Positions 1 to 6,269 of a stretch of DNA of 16,913 bases are shown here, one piece after another. The notes beneath the pieces are model-generated. The model did not search any database. It was not told where the DNA came from and saw only the letters and a program-made list of their open reading frames with translations. Each line of letters starts with the position of its first letter. Position 1 is the stretch's first letter. Both the position numbers and the translations under genes were made by a program. The stretch comes from Actinomycetota bacterium (lineage in GTDB: Bacteria; Actinomycetota; Actinomycetes; UBA12327), in assembly GCA_026392555.1 (NCBI GenBank), contig JAPLBW010000034.1, positions 1 through 16,913 on the forward strand, given 5' to 3'.

Positions 1-17
1 ACGGACCAGTCACCTAA
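1..17 (+). CDS. 3' end of a gene cut by the window start, probably a pentapeptide-repeat paralogue
   Basis: Only the last codons are visible: Gly-Pro-Val-Thr followed by TAA at 15-17. The complete pentapeptide-repeat gene just downstream ends with the same four residues, and bases 2-19 are identical to bases 514-531, the end of that gene plus two bases beyond the stop. I infer that the truncated gene is a tandem paralogue of it. The rest lies outside the window, so the family assignment rests on this 18-base identity alone. Confidence 0.5.
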
Positions 18-19
18 AC
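2..19 (+). repeat. 18-bp direct repeat, copy 1 (second copy at 514-531)
   Basis: The sequence cggaccagtcacctaaac occurs identically at 2-19 and 514-531. In both places it encodes G-P-V-T-stop at a gene end. It most likely marks the edges of a duplicated gene unit of about 512 bp. Confidence 0.7.
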
Positions 20-58
20 GCTGGCCTGATTGTGTGCATCGGACATTGAGAGGGAATT

Positions 59-529
59 GTGGACTCGAGCATTGACCTGAACGGTGGGCAACTTGCTGGC
101 AGGGACCTGAGCGAGGCAGACCTGAGCGGCGCGGACATGAATCACGCGAACCTGTATGAGGCGAACCTCAGCGGTGCGAACCTGACCGATGCGAACCTGT
201 CCGATGCGAACCTGAGCGGTGCGGCGGTCCTGATCGGTGCGAACCTGACCGATGCGAACCTGAGGCGTGCGGACCTGAGGCGTGCGGACCTGGTCAGTGC
301 GCAACTGACCGATGCGAACCTGAGTGGTGCGAACCTAAGTGGTGCGAACCTAAGTGGTGCAGTCCTAATCCGTGCGAACCTGTTCGGTGCGAACCTGTTC
401 GGTGCGAACCTGTTCGGTGCGAACCTCGAAGGCGCCACACTCCCTCAAGGCATCGCCAAGATTGATGCGTGGCCTGCTGGCGTGTGGCCGGAGACGCTGT
501 GGCCTGAAGGGTGCGGACCAGTCACCTAA
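59..529 (+). CDS. Pentapeptide-repeat protein
   Basis: The protein has 156 residues. After about 12 leader residues it is almost entirely A(D/N)LXX pentapeptides (roughly 22 units, residues 13-125), followed by a non-repeat tail rich in Trp and Pro. Such repeats fold as a right-handed quadrilateral beta-helix; known members include DNA-mimic gyrase-protecting proteins, but most have no assigned function and none is claimed here. The start is GTG at 59, behind gagaggg at 48-54. One unit (SGAAV-LIGANL, around 219-248) has an extra residue that breaks the five-residue register. Near-identical 15-bp units near the 3' end suggest recent expansion. There is no signal peptide. The same C-terminus occurs in the gene truncated at the window start, so this is probably one of a tandem pair or array. 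Confidence 0.85.
   Translation: MDSSIDLNGGQLAGRDLSEADLSGADMNHANLYEANLSGANLTDANLSDANLSGAAVLIGANLTDANLRRADLRRADLVSAQLTDANLSGANLSGANLSGAVLIRANLFGANLFGANLFGANLEGATLPQGIAKIDAWPAGVWPETLWPEGCGPVT
383..427 (+). repeat. Three tandem 15-bp units inside the pentapeptide-repeat gene
   Basis: The unit ttcggtgcgaacctg occurs at 383-397 and 398-412, and again with one different last base at 413-427. Each encodes Phe-Gly-Ala-Asn-Leu. Near identity at the DNA level, third codon positions included, points to recent expansion by slippage or unequal recombination. Confidence 0.85.
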
Positions 530-561
530 ACACACTGCAGCGCCACCCCCTATTTGTGAGG

Positions 562-581
562 CGAAAACTAACGAAAACTAA
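562..581 (+). repeat. Tandem 10-bp repeat in the convergent intergenic gap
   Basis: The unit cgaaaactaa occurs twice back to back, then a looser ctaacctaa. It fills most of the 57-bp gap between the pentapeptide gene and the convergent epimerase-like gene. I see no stable hairpin with a T-run here, so its role, if any, is unknown. Confidence 0.6.
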
Positions 582-586
582 CTAAC

Positions 587-1429
587 CTAAACGACTTCGC
601 TGATTTGGTGCTTGAACTCAAATCCAGTTGCGCGGAACTTCTCTGAGGTTGATTGCTGCACGGGCGTGCGGATCTCGCCGCGGAATTCCAGCTTTTCTTG
701 GCCGGTCTTGTCCGCGATCTTGTCCCAGAAGTCACCCACGGTCGGTGCAGGTACGACGCCATCAGGAACGACGTTGTATCGACCTTCCACGTCATTTTCC
801 AAAATGTGGATCACAGCTCGCGCGACATCTTCCACGTGAATGGGGTGATAGGCGTCCGCGCGGTCAAAGGGGGTAGATCCGCCCATGTATTCGTGGGCCA
901 GTTGCACGCGCTCGCCAAAGTCACTGTCCGCGCTGTAGATATCGGGCAGGCGCAAGACGGTGCCGTGGGCGGCTTGCATTGCTGCATCTTCGCCAGCTGA
1001 GAAGAAGATGGTCGATGGCTCGTCGTTAATGGCACGAGGGGTTGCTTCGGTCAGGAACTGACCCGGCTCTTGTGTTCCATCGCCATAAACCGAAATTGAG
1101 GACATGAAGATCACGCGATCGTGTGCGGCCGAGGCACTCAAACCAGACTCAACGAGTACCTCTTTGTAAATAGGTCCGCGGTCTTCCTTCTTCGCCGAGC
1201 GAACGGCTGACGGGCTCACCGAAACGACGATGGCGTCTACTCCCTCAGCGGCTGCCTTCACGCCTTCGCGATCTGAACCCAGGACAACAACAGCCTTGTC
1301 GCACACTGCTTCGATTTCGGCGACGCGACCCTCGGTCGTCGTGGTACCGATGACTTCCCAGCCCTTTGCCTTTGCCTGCTCGGCAACTTTCAGACCAGCC
1401 TGGCCACAACCAAGGATCAAAATCTTCAC
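587..1429 (-). CDS. Atypical SDR / NAD(P)-binding epimerase-like protein (YeeZ-like)
   Basis: The protein has 280 residues. It opens with a Rossmann strand and glycine motif, MKILILGCGQAG, then alternating strands and helices. The segment VIFMSSISVYGDG (around residue 110) resembles the SSxxVYG motif of extended SDR epimerases and YeeZ-type proteins. The usual catalytic YxxxK is not evident: the expected place reads FFSAGED. The C-terminal half contains YHPIHVEDVARAV, typical of epimerase substrate domains. A dinucleotide-binding role is well supported; substrate and catalysis are not. The start is GTG at 1429, 6 nt after a GGAGG at 1436-1440. The in-frame ORF extends 22 codons further upstream, but that part lies before this site and does not resemble the family. 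Confidence 0.8.
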   Translation of the reverse strand: MKILILGCGQAGLKVAEQAKAKGWEVIGTTTTEGRVAEIEAVCDKAVVVLGSDREGVKAAAEGVDAIVVSVSPSAVRSAKKEDRGPIYKEVLVESGLSASAAHDRVIFMSSISVYGDGTQEPGQFLTEATPRAINDEPSTIFFSAGEDAAMQAAHGTVLRLPDIYSADSDFGERVQLAHEYMGGSTPFDRADAYHPIHVEDVARAVIHILENDVEGRYNVVPDGVVPAPTVGDFWDKIADKTGQEKLEFRGEIRTPVQQSTSEKFRATGFEFKHQISEVV

Positions 1430-1435
1430 AGCATT

Positions 1436-1440
1436 CCTCC
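1436..1440 (-). promoter_or_regulatory. Ribosome binding site GGAGG fixing the epimerase-like start
   Basis: GGAGG on the minus strand is followed by 6 nt and then GTG at 1429-1427. An ATG lies closer (1434-1432) but is out of frame and meets a stop after two codons, so the GTG is the real start. Confidence 0.75.
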
Positions 1441-1520
1441 GGGAAACCACGTGCGTAGTGAAACGGGAATTAAGGGTACGGAAAGTGTGCCACACCTACT
1501 ACTGCTTGGCACTGCGCTTG

Positions 1521-1793
1521 TCAGATGCCGAGAACTTTGGCCTTCGCGGCGGTGAACTCTTCGTCGGACAAGACGCCCTGGCCATGAAGCTCAGCCAACT
1601 GTTGCAACTTCGCCATGGAGTCGTCGGCGGCCGGAGCTGCTGCGGGGGCTGCAGGTGCTGCAGGTGCTGCGGCTTGTTGGGCCTGGACCTTTTCGTTGTA
1701 CTGAAGCGCTTGACGTTGTGCGACTCGACCGGACACGGCGGTGGCCGTTCCTGAAATCACTGCGGTTCGTGCTGCAACTCGGATTAAACCCAT
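1521..1793 (-). CDS. SHOCT domain protein
   Basis: This is a 90-residue protein. The N-terminus (MGLIRVAARTAVISGTATAV) is a short hydrophobic, Gly/Ala/Thr-rich segment, followed by a basic stretch, an Ala/Pro/Gln-rich linker (about residues 35-57) and a C-terminal SHOCT module of about 30 residues: LQQLAELHGQGVLSDEEFTAAKAKVLG, split here as LQQLAELHGQGVL and SDEEFTAAKAKVLG. SHOCT modules are small C-terminal helical domains thought to mediate oligomerisation or membrane association; their role is poorly known. The start ATG follows GAAAGG by 8 nt. It lies 31 bp downstream of the DUF6325-like gene on the same strand, a pairing I recall from other actinobacteria, and the two are probably co-transcribed. 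Confidence 0.8.
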   Translation of the reverse strand: MGLIRVAARTAVISGTATAVSGRVAQRQALQYNEKVQAQQAAAPAAPAAPAAAPAADDSMAKLQQLAELHGQGVLSDEEFTAAKAKVLGI

Positions 1794-1824
1794 GACAACA
1801 ACCTTTCAGAGAAGGATCTTTAGA

Positions 1825-2235
1825 CTAGGAAAGCAATTCTTCGACGGCATTAGCGGGAATGCGAATCTGGTCAATGACGACTGCATCGGCCGCGCGAATG
1901 GCATCGGTAAAGCGAGCCGCCCAGGTGTTTTCAAAAGCGACGAGGAGCGCCGAACTGTTTGCGGGCAGATCTTCACTGATTTCCTCAGCGTCCTCAAAGT
2001 CCAGCGCACCGGGCTGAGAAACCTCTACGGCCAAGAAGCTAGGACCGATCTCGGGGTCAAGGTCGGCGATTTCAAATGTGGTCACCACTCCATCGGAATC
2101 CTTGCTCACAAAGAGCAAGTCAATGATGCGAATGGTCCTGTTCTCCACCAGCTCCAGGATCGCCGGAGCGATCTGACCGGTGAACTTGTTACCTGGAAAT
2201 CCGATAATGATGACGTCAACTGGACCTAAACCCAC
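1825..2235 (-). CDS. DUF6325-like protein (DUF1269-related)
   Basis: The protein has 136 residues. It begins GLGPVDVIIIGFPGNKFTG, continues with EIAP-type AILELV and RIIDLLFVSKDSDG, and ends RIPANAVEELL. I recognise this as the actinobacterial DUF6325 pattern; biochemical function is unknown. It has no transmembrane segment and is acidic in the middle. The start is GTG at 2235, 5 nt after AGGGAG at 2241-2246, which places the family's GPVD motif right at the N-terminus. A longer reading from TTG at 2289 would add 18 residues and overlap the upstream gene, and is unlikely. It lies between a small membrane protein gene upstream and the SHOCT gene downstream, all on one strand and probably one transcript. 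Confidence 0.8.
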   Translation of the reverse strand: MGLGPVDVIIIGFPGNKFTGQIAPAILELVENRTIRIIDLLFVSKDSDGVVTTFEIADLDPEIGPSFLAVEVSQPGALDFEDAEEISEDLPANSSALLVAFENTWAARFTDAIRAADAVVIDQIRIPANAVEELLS

Positions 2236-2240
2236 GAGAA

Positions 2241-2246
2241 CTCCCT
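2241..2246 (-). promoter_or_regulatory. Ribosome binding site AGGGAG fixing the DUF6325-like start
   Basis: AGGGAG on the minus strand lies 5 nt before GTG at 2235-2233. It decides between this start and the TTG at 2289, which has no such site. Confidence 0.65.
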
Positions 2247-2281
2247 GACTGGCCGTGACAATTTCGCACAGTCTAAGGGAA

Positions 2282-2698
2282 TCAACCAATCAGGCGATAG
2301 CCCCGTCGGGTAGTGATCATCGTGATGACCGCGAAAACAAAGGTCAATGTTGAAATGGGTCCAAAAATCGTGCGCTCAGCGACTGGACCGGTGAAGACAT
2401 TGAGGAAGCTGTTCAAGGCCAAGTAAAGGGTCGTGAACCACGCAAAGACAGTGCGGACCTTGGGTAGCCAGTTGCGAAGGGGGCCTTCGCCAGCGCGGGC
2501 CAGCATCGCCAAGGCGAGAACAGCGAAGAAGATTGCTGTACCGAGCGCGCCAAATCGACCAGGGGTTCCAAGGACGCCGGGATCCTTGCCACCTTGGGTG
2601 TAATCACCCCAGGGTGCGCCGAGGAGAAGAGTCAGATTGAAAACAACCACGAACGCCAACAAGATGGCTGTGGCTCGCGCGGCCACCTTGGGATTCAT
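2282..2698 (-). CDS. Small four-helix membrane protein, function unknown
   Basis: The protein has 138 residues from ATG at 2698 (a GTG directly before it would add one). Four hydrophobic segments are visible: about residues 7-28, 51-68, 83-101 and 111-130. A soluble loop, DYTQGGKDPGVLGTPGRFG, lies between the first two. The tail (RRGYRLIG) is short and basic, which suggests a cytoplasmic C-terminus. I do not recognise a named family. The ribosome binding site is weak. It lies 46 bp upstream of the chosen start of the DUF6325-like gene, on the same strand, so a membrane/DUF6325/SHOCT operon is plausible. Confidence 0.75.
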   Translation of the reverse strand: MNPKVAARATAILLAFVVVFNLTLLLGAPWGDYTQGGKDPGVLGTPGRFGALGTAIFFAVLALAMLARAGEGPLRNWLPKVRTVFAWFTTLYLALNSFLNVFTGPVAERTIFGPISTLTFVFAVITMITTRRGYRLIG

Positions 2699-2803
2699 CA
2701 CTCTTGGACGCTAGCGCCAACACCTTGAAAATCCTTAACGCCACACAGGGGCACTGACTTCGGCGGATTGCTGATAAAAACTGAACCGCCTAGTTCCGCC
2801 GCC

Positions 2804-3520
2804 CTACCACGGCACGACCTCTCGGTCTTCCCATAGCAAACCTGTAGGCGAATCGTCGGGCCGAGTGGCAAGCCACACGATGGTGTCGGCCCCTTGTTCG
2901 GCCGATCGCGGTGCATTGGGCCCACCCATGTCGGTGCGGCAGTGATTTGGACACATGGCGTCAACCAGGACTCCGCCTGCGCCACTACGCAATTCAGAAT
3001 TGAGGTTGCGCGTCATCGCATTCATGGCGGCCTTCGACACTCGATAGGGCGCCAACCCTCCCCCTGTTCCAGGACCAGTAAGTCGACCTAGACATGCCGA
3101 CACATTGATCACACGACCCCAACGACGCTCGACCATGCCCGGAACGAAAGCGCTGGTGGCGTAGAACGAGCCGTCGAGGTTCACCGACATCACCCGGCGC
3201 CACTCCTCGGGCGACGTACGCAGCGTCTTTGACATGCGCTCGGCCATCACACCAGCGCTGTTGACGAGGATGTCGACAGCCGCCAAGGGGCCAAGTAGGT
3301 CGGGCAACGCATAAACCGCACCGGGATCTGAGACATCGCAGACAATTCCGATCGCATCGTGCCCATCGGCCTGCAATCCTTCGGCGGCGGTTACCGCCCT
3401 GTCGCGGTCGACTCCCAGCAAGATGACAGTCGCGCCCGCTTCGGCAATGCCTCGCGCGGCGGCGAGACCGATTCCGCGAGTTCCGCCAGTAATGAGCGCT
3501 ACACGTGACCCAAGCAACAT
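2804..3520 (-). CDS. Classical short-chain dehydrogenase/reductase
   Basis: The 238 residues carry the full SDR set. There is a cofactor motif TGGTRGIG (11-18), acidic CDV (61-63), NSAG (87-90, for the usual NNAG), Asn114, Ser141, Tyr159 and Lys163 in YRVSK, and a late PNHCRTDMGG segment. The end (EDREVVPW) and TDMGGPNAPRS recall carbonyl-reductase-like SDRs, whose members reduce diverse carbonyls with NAD(P)H; the substrate here cannot be read from sequence. Cytosolic, with no signal peptide. The start ATG has only a weak ribosome binding site. It is transcribed in the same direction as the tmRNA gene upstream but separated from it by the tmRNA terminator. Confidence 0.9.
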   Translation of the reverse strand: MLLGSRVALITGGTRGIGLAAARGIAEAGATVILLGVDRDRAVTAAEGLQADGHDAIGIVCDVSDPGAVYALPDLLGPLAAVDILVNSAGVMAERMSKTLRTSPEEWRRVMSVNLDGSFYATSAFVPGMVERRWGRVINVSACLGRLTGPGTGGGLAPYRVSKAAMNAMTRNLNSELRSGAGGVLVDAMCPNHCRTDMGGPNAPRSAEQGADTIVWLATRPDDSPTGLLWEDREVVPW

Positions 3521-3559
3521 TGCTCTATCGTCTCACCCCCCAACGGTTAACTCCACACG

Positions 3560-3591
3560 AAAAAAGCGCCTTGCCCGAACATGGGCAAAGC
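3560..3591 (-). terminator. Intrinsic terminator of the tmRNA gene
   Basis: On the minus strand GCTTTGCCC (3591-3583) pairs with GGGCAAGGC (3576-3568) around the loop ATGTTC, giving 9 pairs with one G-T. After a GCGC step comes a run of six T (3565-3560). It begins 5 nt after the encoded CCA end of the tmRNA, a typical position. Confidence 0.85.
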
Positions 3592-3596
3592 GTTTT

Positions 3597-3971
3597 TGGT
3601 GGAGGTGCCGGGAATCGAACCCGGGTCCTTCGGTACCGGAGCAGAGCTTCTCCGGGCGCAGCCTGCTGCGCTTTTCTTAGCCCCGACGATCACACAGGCA
3701 AGTCGTCGACAGGCTCAGTCACTGTTTGATGTCCCTCACCACTGCGTGACCCAGCGGTGAAGTTGAGCTTCCTAGCGACGCCAGATTCCGAGCCGGAAGC
3801 ACTCTCGGGCTGACGGGCTTACTTAGAGCTCTCGCCTAGGCGGCGAGTGCGAAGCCAGTGCGCGTGTTATCGGCACTTATTGGTTTACGGCACATGGTTC
3901 ACGAGATCAGTACCGAATTCCTCGGCCCGCTTCCTCTGAATCGACATCCGAAGTCGAAACCGTTCACCCCC
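3597..3971 (-). ncRNA. ssrA: Transfer-messenger RNA (tmRNA)
   Basis: tmRNA rescues ribosomes stalled on broken mRNA and adds a degradation tag, working with SmpB. The 3' end reads CCGGGTTCGATTCCCGG, a T-arm, then CACCTCCACCA with an encoded CCA. The 5' end, GGGGGTGAACGGTTTCGACT, carries the conserved tRNA-like start, and GGGGGTG pairs with CACCTCC over seven positions with one G-U. The tag reading frame at 3874-3836 encodes ADNTRTGFALAA and stops at TAG; the ALAA ending is the usual protease signal. Length about 375 nt. The smpB gene lies 82 bp upstream on the same strand. Confidence 0.95.
3836..3874 (-). other. tmRNA tag-peptide reading frame
   Basis: Within ssrA the resume codon GCC at 3874-3872 opens A-D-N-T-R-T-G-F-A-L-A-A and stops at TAG (3838-3836). 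This resembles the M. tuberculosis tag (ADSHQRDYALAA, from memory) in its first two residues and its ALAA end. The choice of resume codon is inferred from this alignment. Confidence 0.85.
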
Positions 3972-3978
3972 CTGTTTA

Positions 3979-4008
3979 GTTATGTACCCATGGTACGCCA
4001 CGCGTCAG
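3979..4008 (-). promoter_or_regulatory. Probable tmRNA promoter
   Basis: On the minus strand CTGACG (4008-4003) and CATAAC (3984-3979) are 18 nt apart, and the mature tmRNA 5' end (3971) lies 7 nt past the -10. Each hexamer matches four of six consensus positions. Spacing and position support it; the hexamers themselves are only fair. Confidence 0.4.
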
Positions 4009-4053
4009 ACATCTCCTTCGCGCGCACGATCACGGTGAATCTAGGGATGACTC

Positions 4054-4536
4054 TCAGGCGCGCGGGTTGCTCTTTCGCGCATCACTAATAGCACGAGCAG
4101 TTTCTCGCGTAGCCTGACGTTCAGCCAAGGCCTGACGCTTGTCATGAATCTTCTTACCTCGCGCCACACCAATTTCTACCTTGGCTTTGCCGTCCTTGAA
4201 GTACAGGGACAGCGGCACAATCGTGAAGCCATTTTCCTTGGTCTTTTGAATCAACTTGTCAATCTCGTGGCCGTGCAACAGCAGTTTGCGGGGGCGTCGA
4301 GGTTCGTGGTTGTTCCAGGTGCCTTCGGTGTATTCCGCGATATGAACACCGTGCAACCAGACTTCGCCATCCTTGATCGCGGCGTAACCATCAATGAGCG
4401 ATGCGCGTCCGGCTCGCAAAGATTTGACTTCAGTGCCCGTCAACATCATGCCGGCCTCAAAGGTGTCCTCAATGGCGTACTCATAGCGAGCCTTTTTGTT
4501 TGAGGCGATGAGTTTGCGGCCCTGTTCCTTGGCCAG
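4054..4536 (-). CDS. smpB: SsrA-binding protein SmpB (rare CTG start)
   Basis: SmpB binds the tRNA-like part of tmRNA and brings it to stalled ribosomes. The protein has 160 residues, the normal length, if read from CTG at 4536. The N-terminus then reads AKEQGRKLIASNKKARYEYA, followed by IEDTFEAG and LTGTEVKSLRAG, all strongly conserved. GKKIHDKR and a basic C-terminal tail follow. The first ATG is at 4449, which would remove 29 conserved residues needed for tmRNA binding, so it cannot be the family start. No ATG, GTG or TTG lies in frame close upstream of 4536. The CTG sits exactly where a TAATG overlap with ftsX would put the ATG. The gene lies between ftsX and ssrA, its usual partners. Confidence 0.9.
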   Translation of the reverse strand: MAKEQGRKLIASNKKARYEYAIEDTFEAGMMLTGTEVKSLRAGRASLIDGYAAIKDGEVWLHGVHIAEYTEGTWNNHEPRRPRKLLLHGHEIDKLIQKTKENGFTIVPLSLYFKDGKAKVEIGVARGKKIHDKRQALAERQATRETARAISDARKSNPRA

Positions 4537-5459
4537 TAGACGCGCAAATACTTCCGCAGCGTGAGGAAGGACACCAAAGCTGACAAGCCGGCACCCAGGA
4601 GGATCAGGATCGGAACAACAGTGAAGACAGAGCCCCAGCCAATGAAGGTGGTGAACTTAAAGCTCTCGGCCAACCGCTGATCGACAAAGAAATACTTCAC
4701 CGCAACCAGTCCTATTGAAGCGATAACCGCTCCTACGAGCCCAGCTAGTGCTCCTTCAAGCAAGAACGGCAACTGGATATAGAAGCTTGATGCGCCCACC
4801 AGTCGCATGATTCCGGTTTCGCGACGACGACTAAACGCTGCCACGCGAATCGTGTTCCAGATCAACAATGCAGCGGCCAAGAGTTGGAAACACGCGATCA
4901 CGAGCGCAAAAACTTGTAGCCCATTAAGCAACTTAAAGAACCGATCCAGCAGCGCGCGTTGATCCTGCACTTGCTCCACGCCAGGACGGCCCTCAATGGC
5001 GCTGGCCACGATGGCGTACTGCGTTGGGTCCTTCAGCTTGATTCGATAGGACTCAGGCAATGCATCAGCTGTCACGTTGTTGGCGATAGCCGAATCCTTG
5101 AACTGCTCCTTAAAGCGTGTGAATGCTTCTTGCTTGCTTTCGTAAAAGACGGTCTCGACCTGTGGCAACGACTTCAGGTCCTTGCCCAATTGTGAGCGCT
5201 GAGCTGTAGTGATGTTTTGGGCGCGACCGCTAGTGGGATCAATGCAAGGCGAAGCATCGCTTTGATCGCTACACAAGAAAACTGATACCTCAACTTTGTC
5301 GTACCAAAAGTCCTTCATCGTGCTGACCTGAGCGCGCATCAACAACCCGGCGCCAAACAACGCCAAAGAAATCGCCACGGTAACAACCACAGCGATGGTC
5401 ATCGTGAGGTTTCGGCGAAGGCCGATGGCCACCTCAGAGACTACAAATTGGGCGCGCAT
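4446..5459 (-). CDS. ftsX: Cell division protein FtsX with an abnormal 30-residue tail
   Basis: FtsX is the membrane part of the FtsEX complex, which activates cell-wall hydrolases at the division site. Four membrane segments are visible (about 21-43, 182-204, 232-256, 276-299). A large extracellular loop lies between the first two, with Cys63 and Cys72 possibly forming a disulfide. The family end LRKYLRV falls at residues 301-307, where actinobacterial FtsX normally stops. Here codon 308 is TAC rather than a stop, so translation runs 30 residues further in a frame overlapping smpB (91 bp), giving 337 residues of low-complexity Pro/Arg-rich tail. The start ATG follows AAGGA by 4 nt. It lies 32 bp downstream of ftsE. 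Confidence 0.9.
   Translation of the reverse strand: MRAQFVVSEVAIGLRRNLTMTIAVVVTVAISLALFGAGLLMRAQVSTMKDFWYDKVEVSVFLCSDQSDASPCIDPTSGRAQNITTAQRSQLGKDLKSLPQVETVFYESKQEAFTRFKEQFKDSAIANNVTADALPESYRIKLKDPTQYAIVASAIEGRPGVEQVQDQRALLDRFFKLLNGLQVFALVIACFQLLAAALLIWNTIRVAAFSRRRETGIMRLVGASSFYIQLPFLLEGALAGLVGAVIASIGLVAVKYFFVDQRLAESFKFTTFIGWGSVFTVVPILILLGAGLSALVSFLTLRKYLRVYWPRNRAANSSPQTKRLAMSTPLRTPLRPA
4534..4538 (-). other. Altered ftsX/smpB stop-start junction (TACTG for expected TAATG)
   Basis: The minus strand reads TACTG at 4538-4534. If the base at 4536 were A instead of C, it would read TAATG, ending FtsX after LRKYLRV and giving SmpB an ATG. The same TAATG overlap does occur at two other junctions in this window, 7061-7057 and 11691-11687. 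Confidence 0.75.
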
Positions 5460-5491
5460 GAGTTCCTTACGAGTTGTTGGGACAGTTCAGA

Positions 5492-6178
5492 TCAACGGGC
5501 ATAGCCGTAGACGCCACGGGATTGGTCACGAACTAGATGTCCGCCATCGAGTTCAATCACACGCTTACGCATCTGGTCAACGATGGCCGCGTCGTGAGTA
5601 GCCATGATGACGGTGGTGCCTGTGCGATTAATTCGATCAAGCAACTTCATAATTCCCACACTGGTGTTGGGGTCAAGGTTTCCGGTGGGCTCGTCGGCAA
5701 TCAACAGCATCGGCTTATTCACGAATGCGCGAGCGATGGCCACGCGCTGTTGCTCGCCACCAGAGAGTTCGTCGGGGCGGCGATCTTCCTTGCCTGCCAA
5801 GCCCACGAGTTCAAGCACCTCCGGAACGACCTTGGCGATCTGGTTCTCGGGGCGACCGATGACTTCCAGTGCAAAGGCGACGTTCTCCGCGACCGTCTTA
5901 TTAGGAAGCAAGCGGAAGTCTTGGAATACCGTTCCCACCTGGCGCCGAAGGACGGGGATCTTCCACTGACTTAAGCGTGAGAGGTCTTTACCCAGGACAT
6001 GAATGCGACCATCGGAGGTTTTTTCCTCGCGAAGGACGAGCTTCAAGAAGGTCGACTTTCCGGACCCAGAGGTTCCTACCAAGAAGACAAACTCGCCTTT
6101 TTCAATCTCCAGCGAGACATCGTCCAGCGCCGGCCGCGTCTGGCCGGGGTAGATATTGGTGACGTCATCAAAACGCAT
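5492..6178 (-). CDS. ftsE: Cell division ATP-binding protein FtsE
   Basis: This is an ABC ATPase of 228 residues that works with FtsX. All motifs are intact: Walker A GTSGSGKST (35-43), Q-loop FQD (Gln86), signature LSGGEQQRVAIARA (from 138), Walker B LLIADEP with Glu163, D-loop GNLD, and H-loop His195. The N-terminus MRFDDVTNIYPGQ matches the family, so I chose ATG at 6178. GTG at 6181 is equally compatible with the GAGGA site upstream (7 nt versus 10), and GTG at 6187 is too close to it. ftsX follows after 32 bp. An inverted repeat and a possible -10 lie upstream. Confidence 0.92.
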   Translation of the reverse strand: MRFDDVTNIYPGQTRPALDDVSLEIEKGEFVFLVGTSGSGKSTFLKLVLREEKTSDGRIHVLGKDLSRLSQWKIPVLRRQVGTVFQDFRLLPNKTVAENVAFALEVIGRPENQIAKVVPEVLELVGLAGKEDRRPDELSGGEQQRVAIARAFVNKPMLLIADEPTGNLDPNTSVGIMKLLDRINRTGTTVIMATHDAAIVDQMRKRVIELDGGHLVRDQSRGVYGYAR

Positions 6179-6197
6179 CACAGGCACATCCTCGGGG

Positions 6198-6220
6198 AAG
6201 TGAGTCAGACCCTCACTTTA
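6198..6220 (-). promoter_or_regulatory. 21-bp perfect inverted repeat with possible -10 before ftsE
   Basis: AAGTGAG (6198-6204) and CTCACTT (6212-6218) are perfect inverted arms around a 7-base centre. On the minus strand a TAAAGT hexamer (6220-6215), which fits the TAnnnT pattern, overlaps one arm. This layout suits an operator or a leader hairpin for the ftsEX-smpB genes. There is no T-run, so a terminator is unlikely. No good -35 was found. Confidence 0.35.
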
Positions 6221-6269
6221 TGCCGATTCACTGCCCGAGGCACGCACGGCACGCCTGAGCCGTATTTTG

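Noticed and set aside
150..430. Regular repeats that could suggest a CRISPR array
   Set aside because: Units are 15 bp with no spacers and are in frame as A(N/D)LXX codons.
14..438. Long open frames on the minus strand inside the pentapeptide-repeat gene
   Set aside because: They are the reverse reading of the 15-bp repeats and give low-complexity Arg/Phe/Ala repeats. No start signal supports them.
3597..3630. T-arm and CCA end that could be a tRNA
   Set aside because: No anticodon arm lies at tRNA distance. The matching 5' end is 375 bases away and the tag frame is present, so it is tmRNA.
4446..4449. ATG codons at 4449 and 4446 as the smpB start
   Set aside because: They would remove 29 conserved residues, including the NKKARYEYAIEDTFEAG core.
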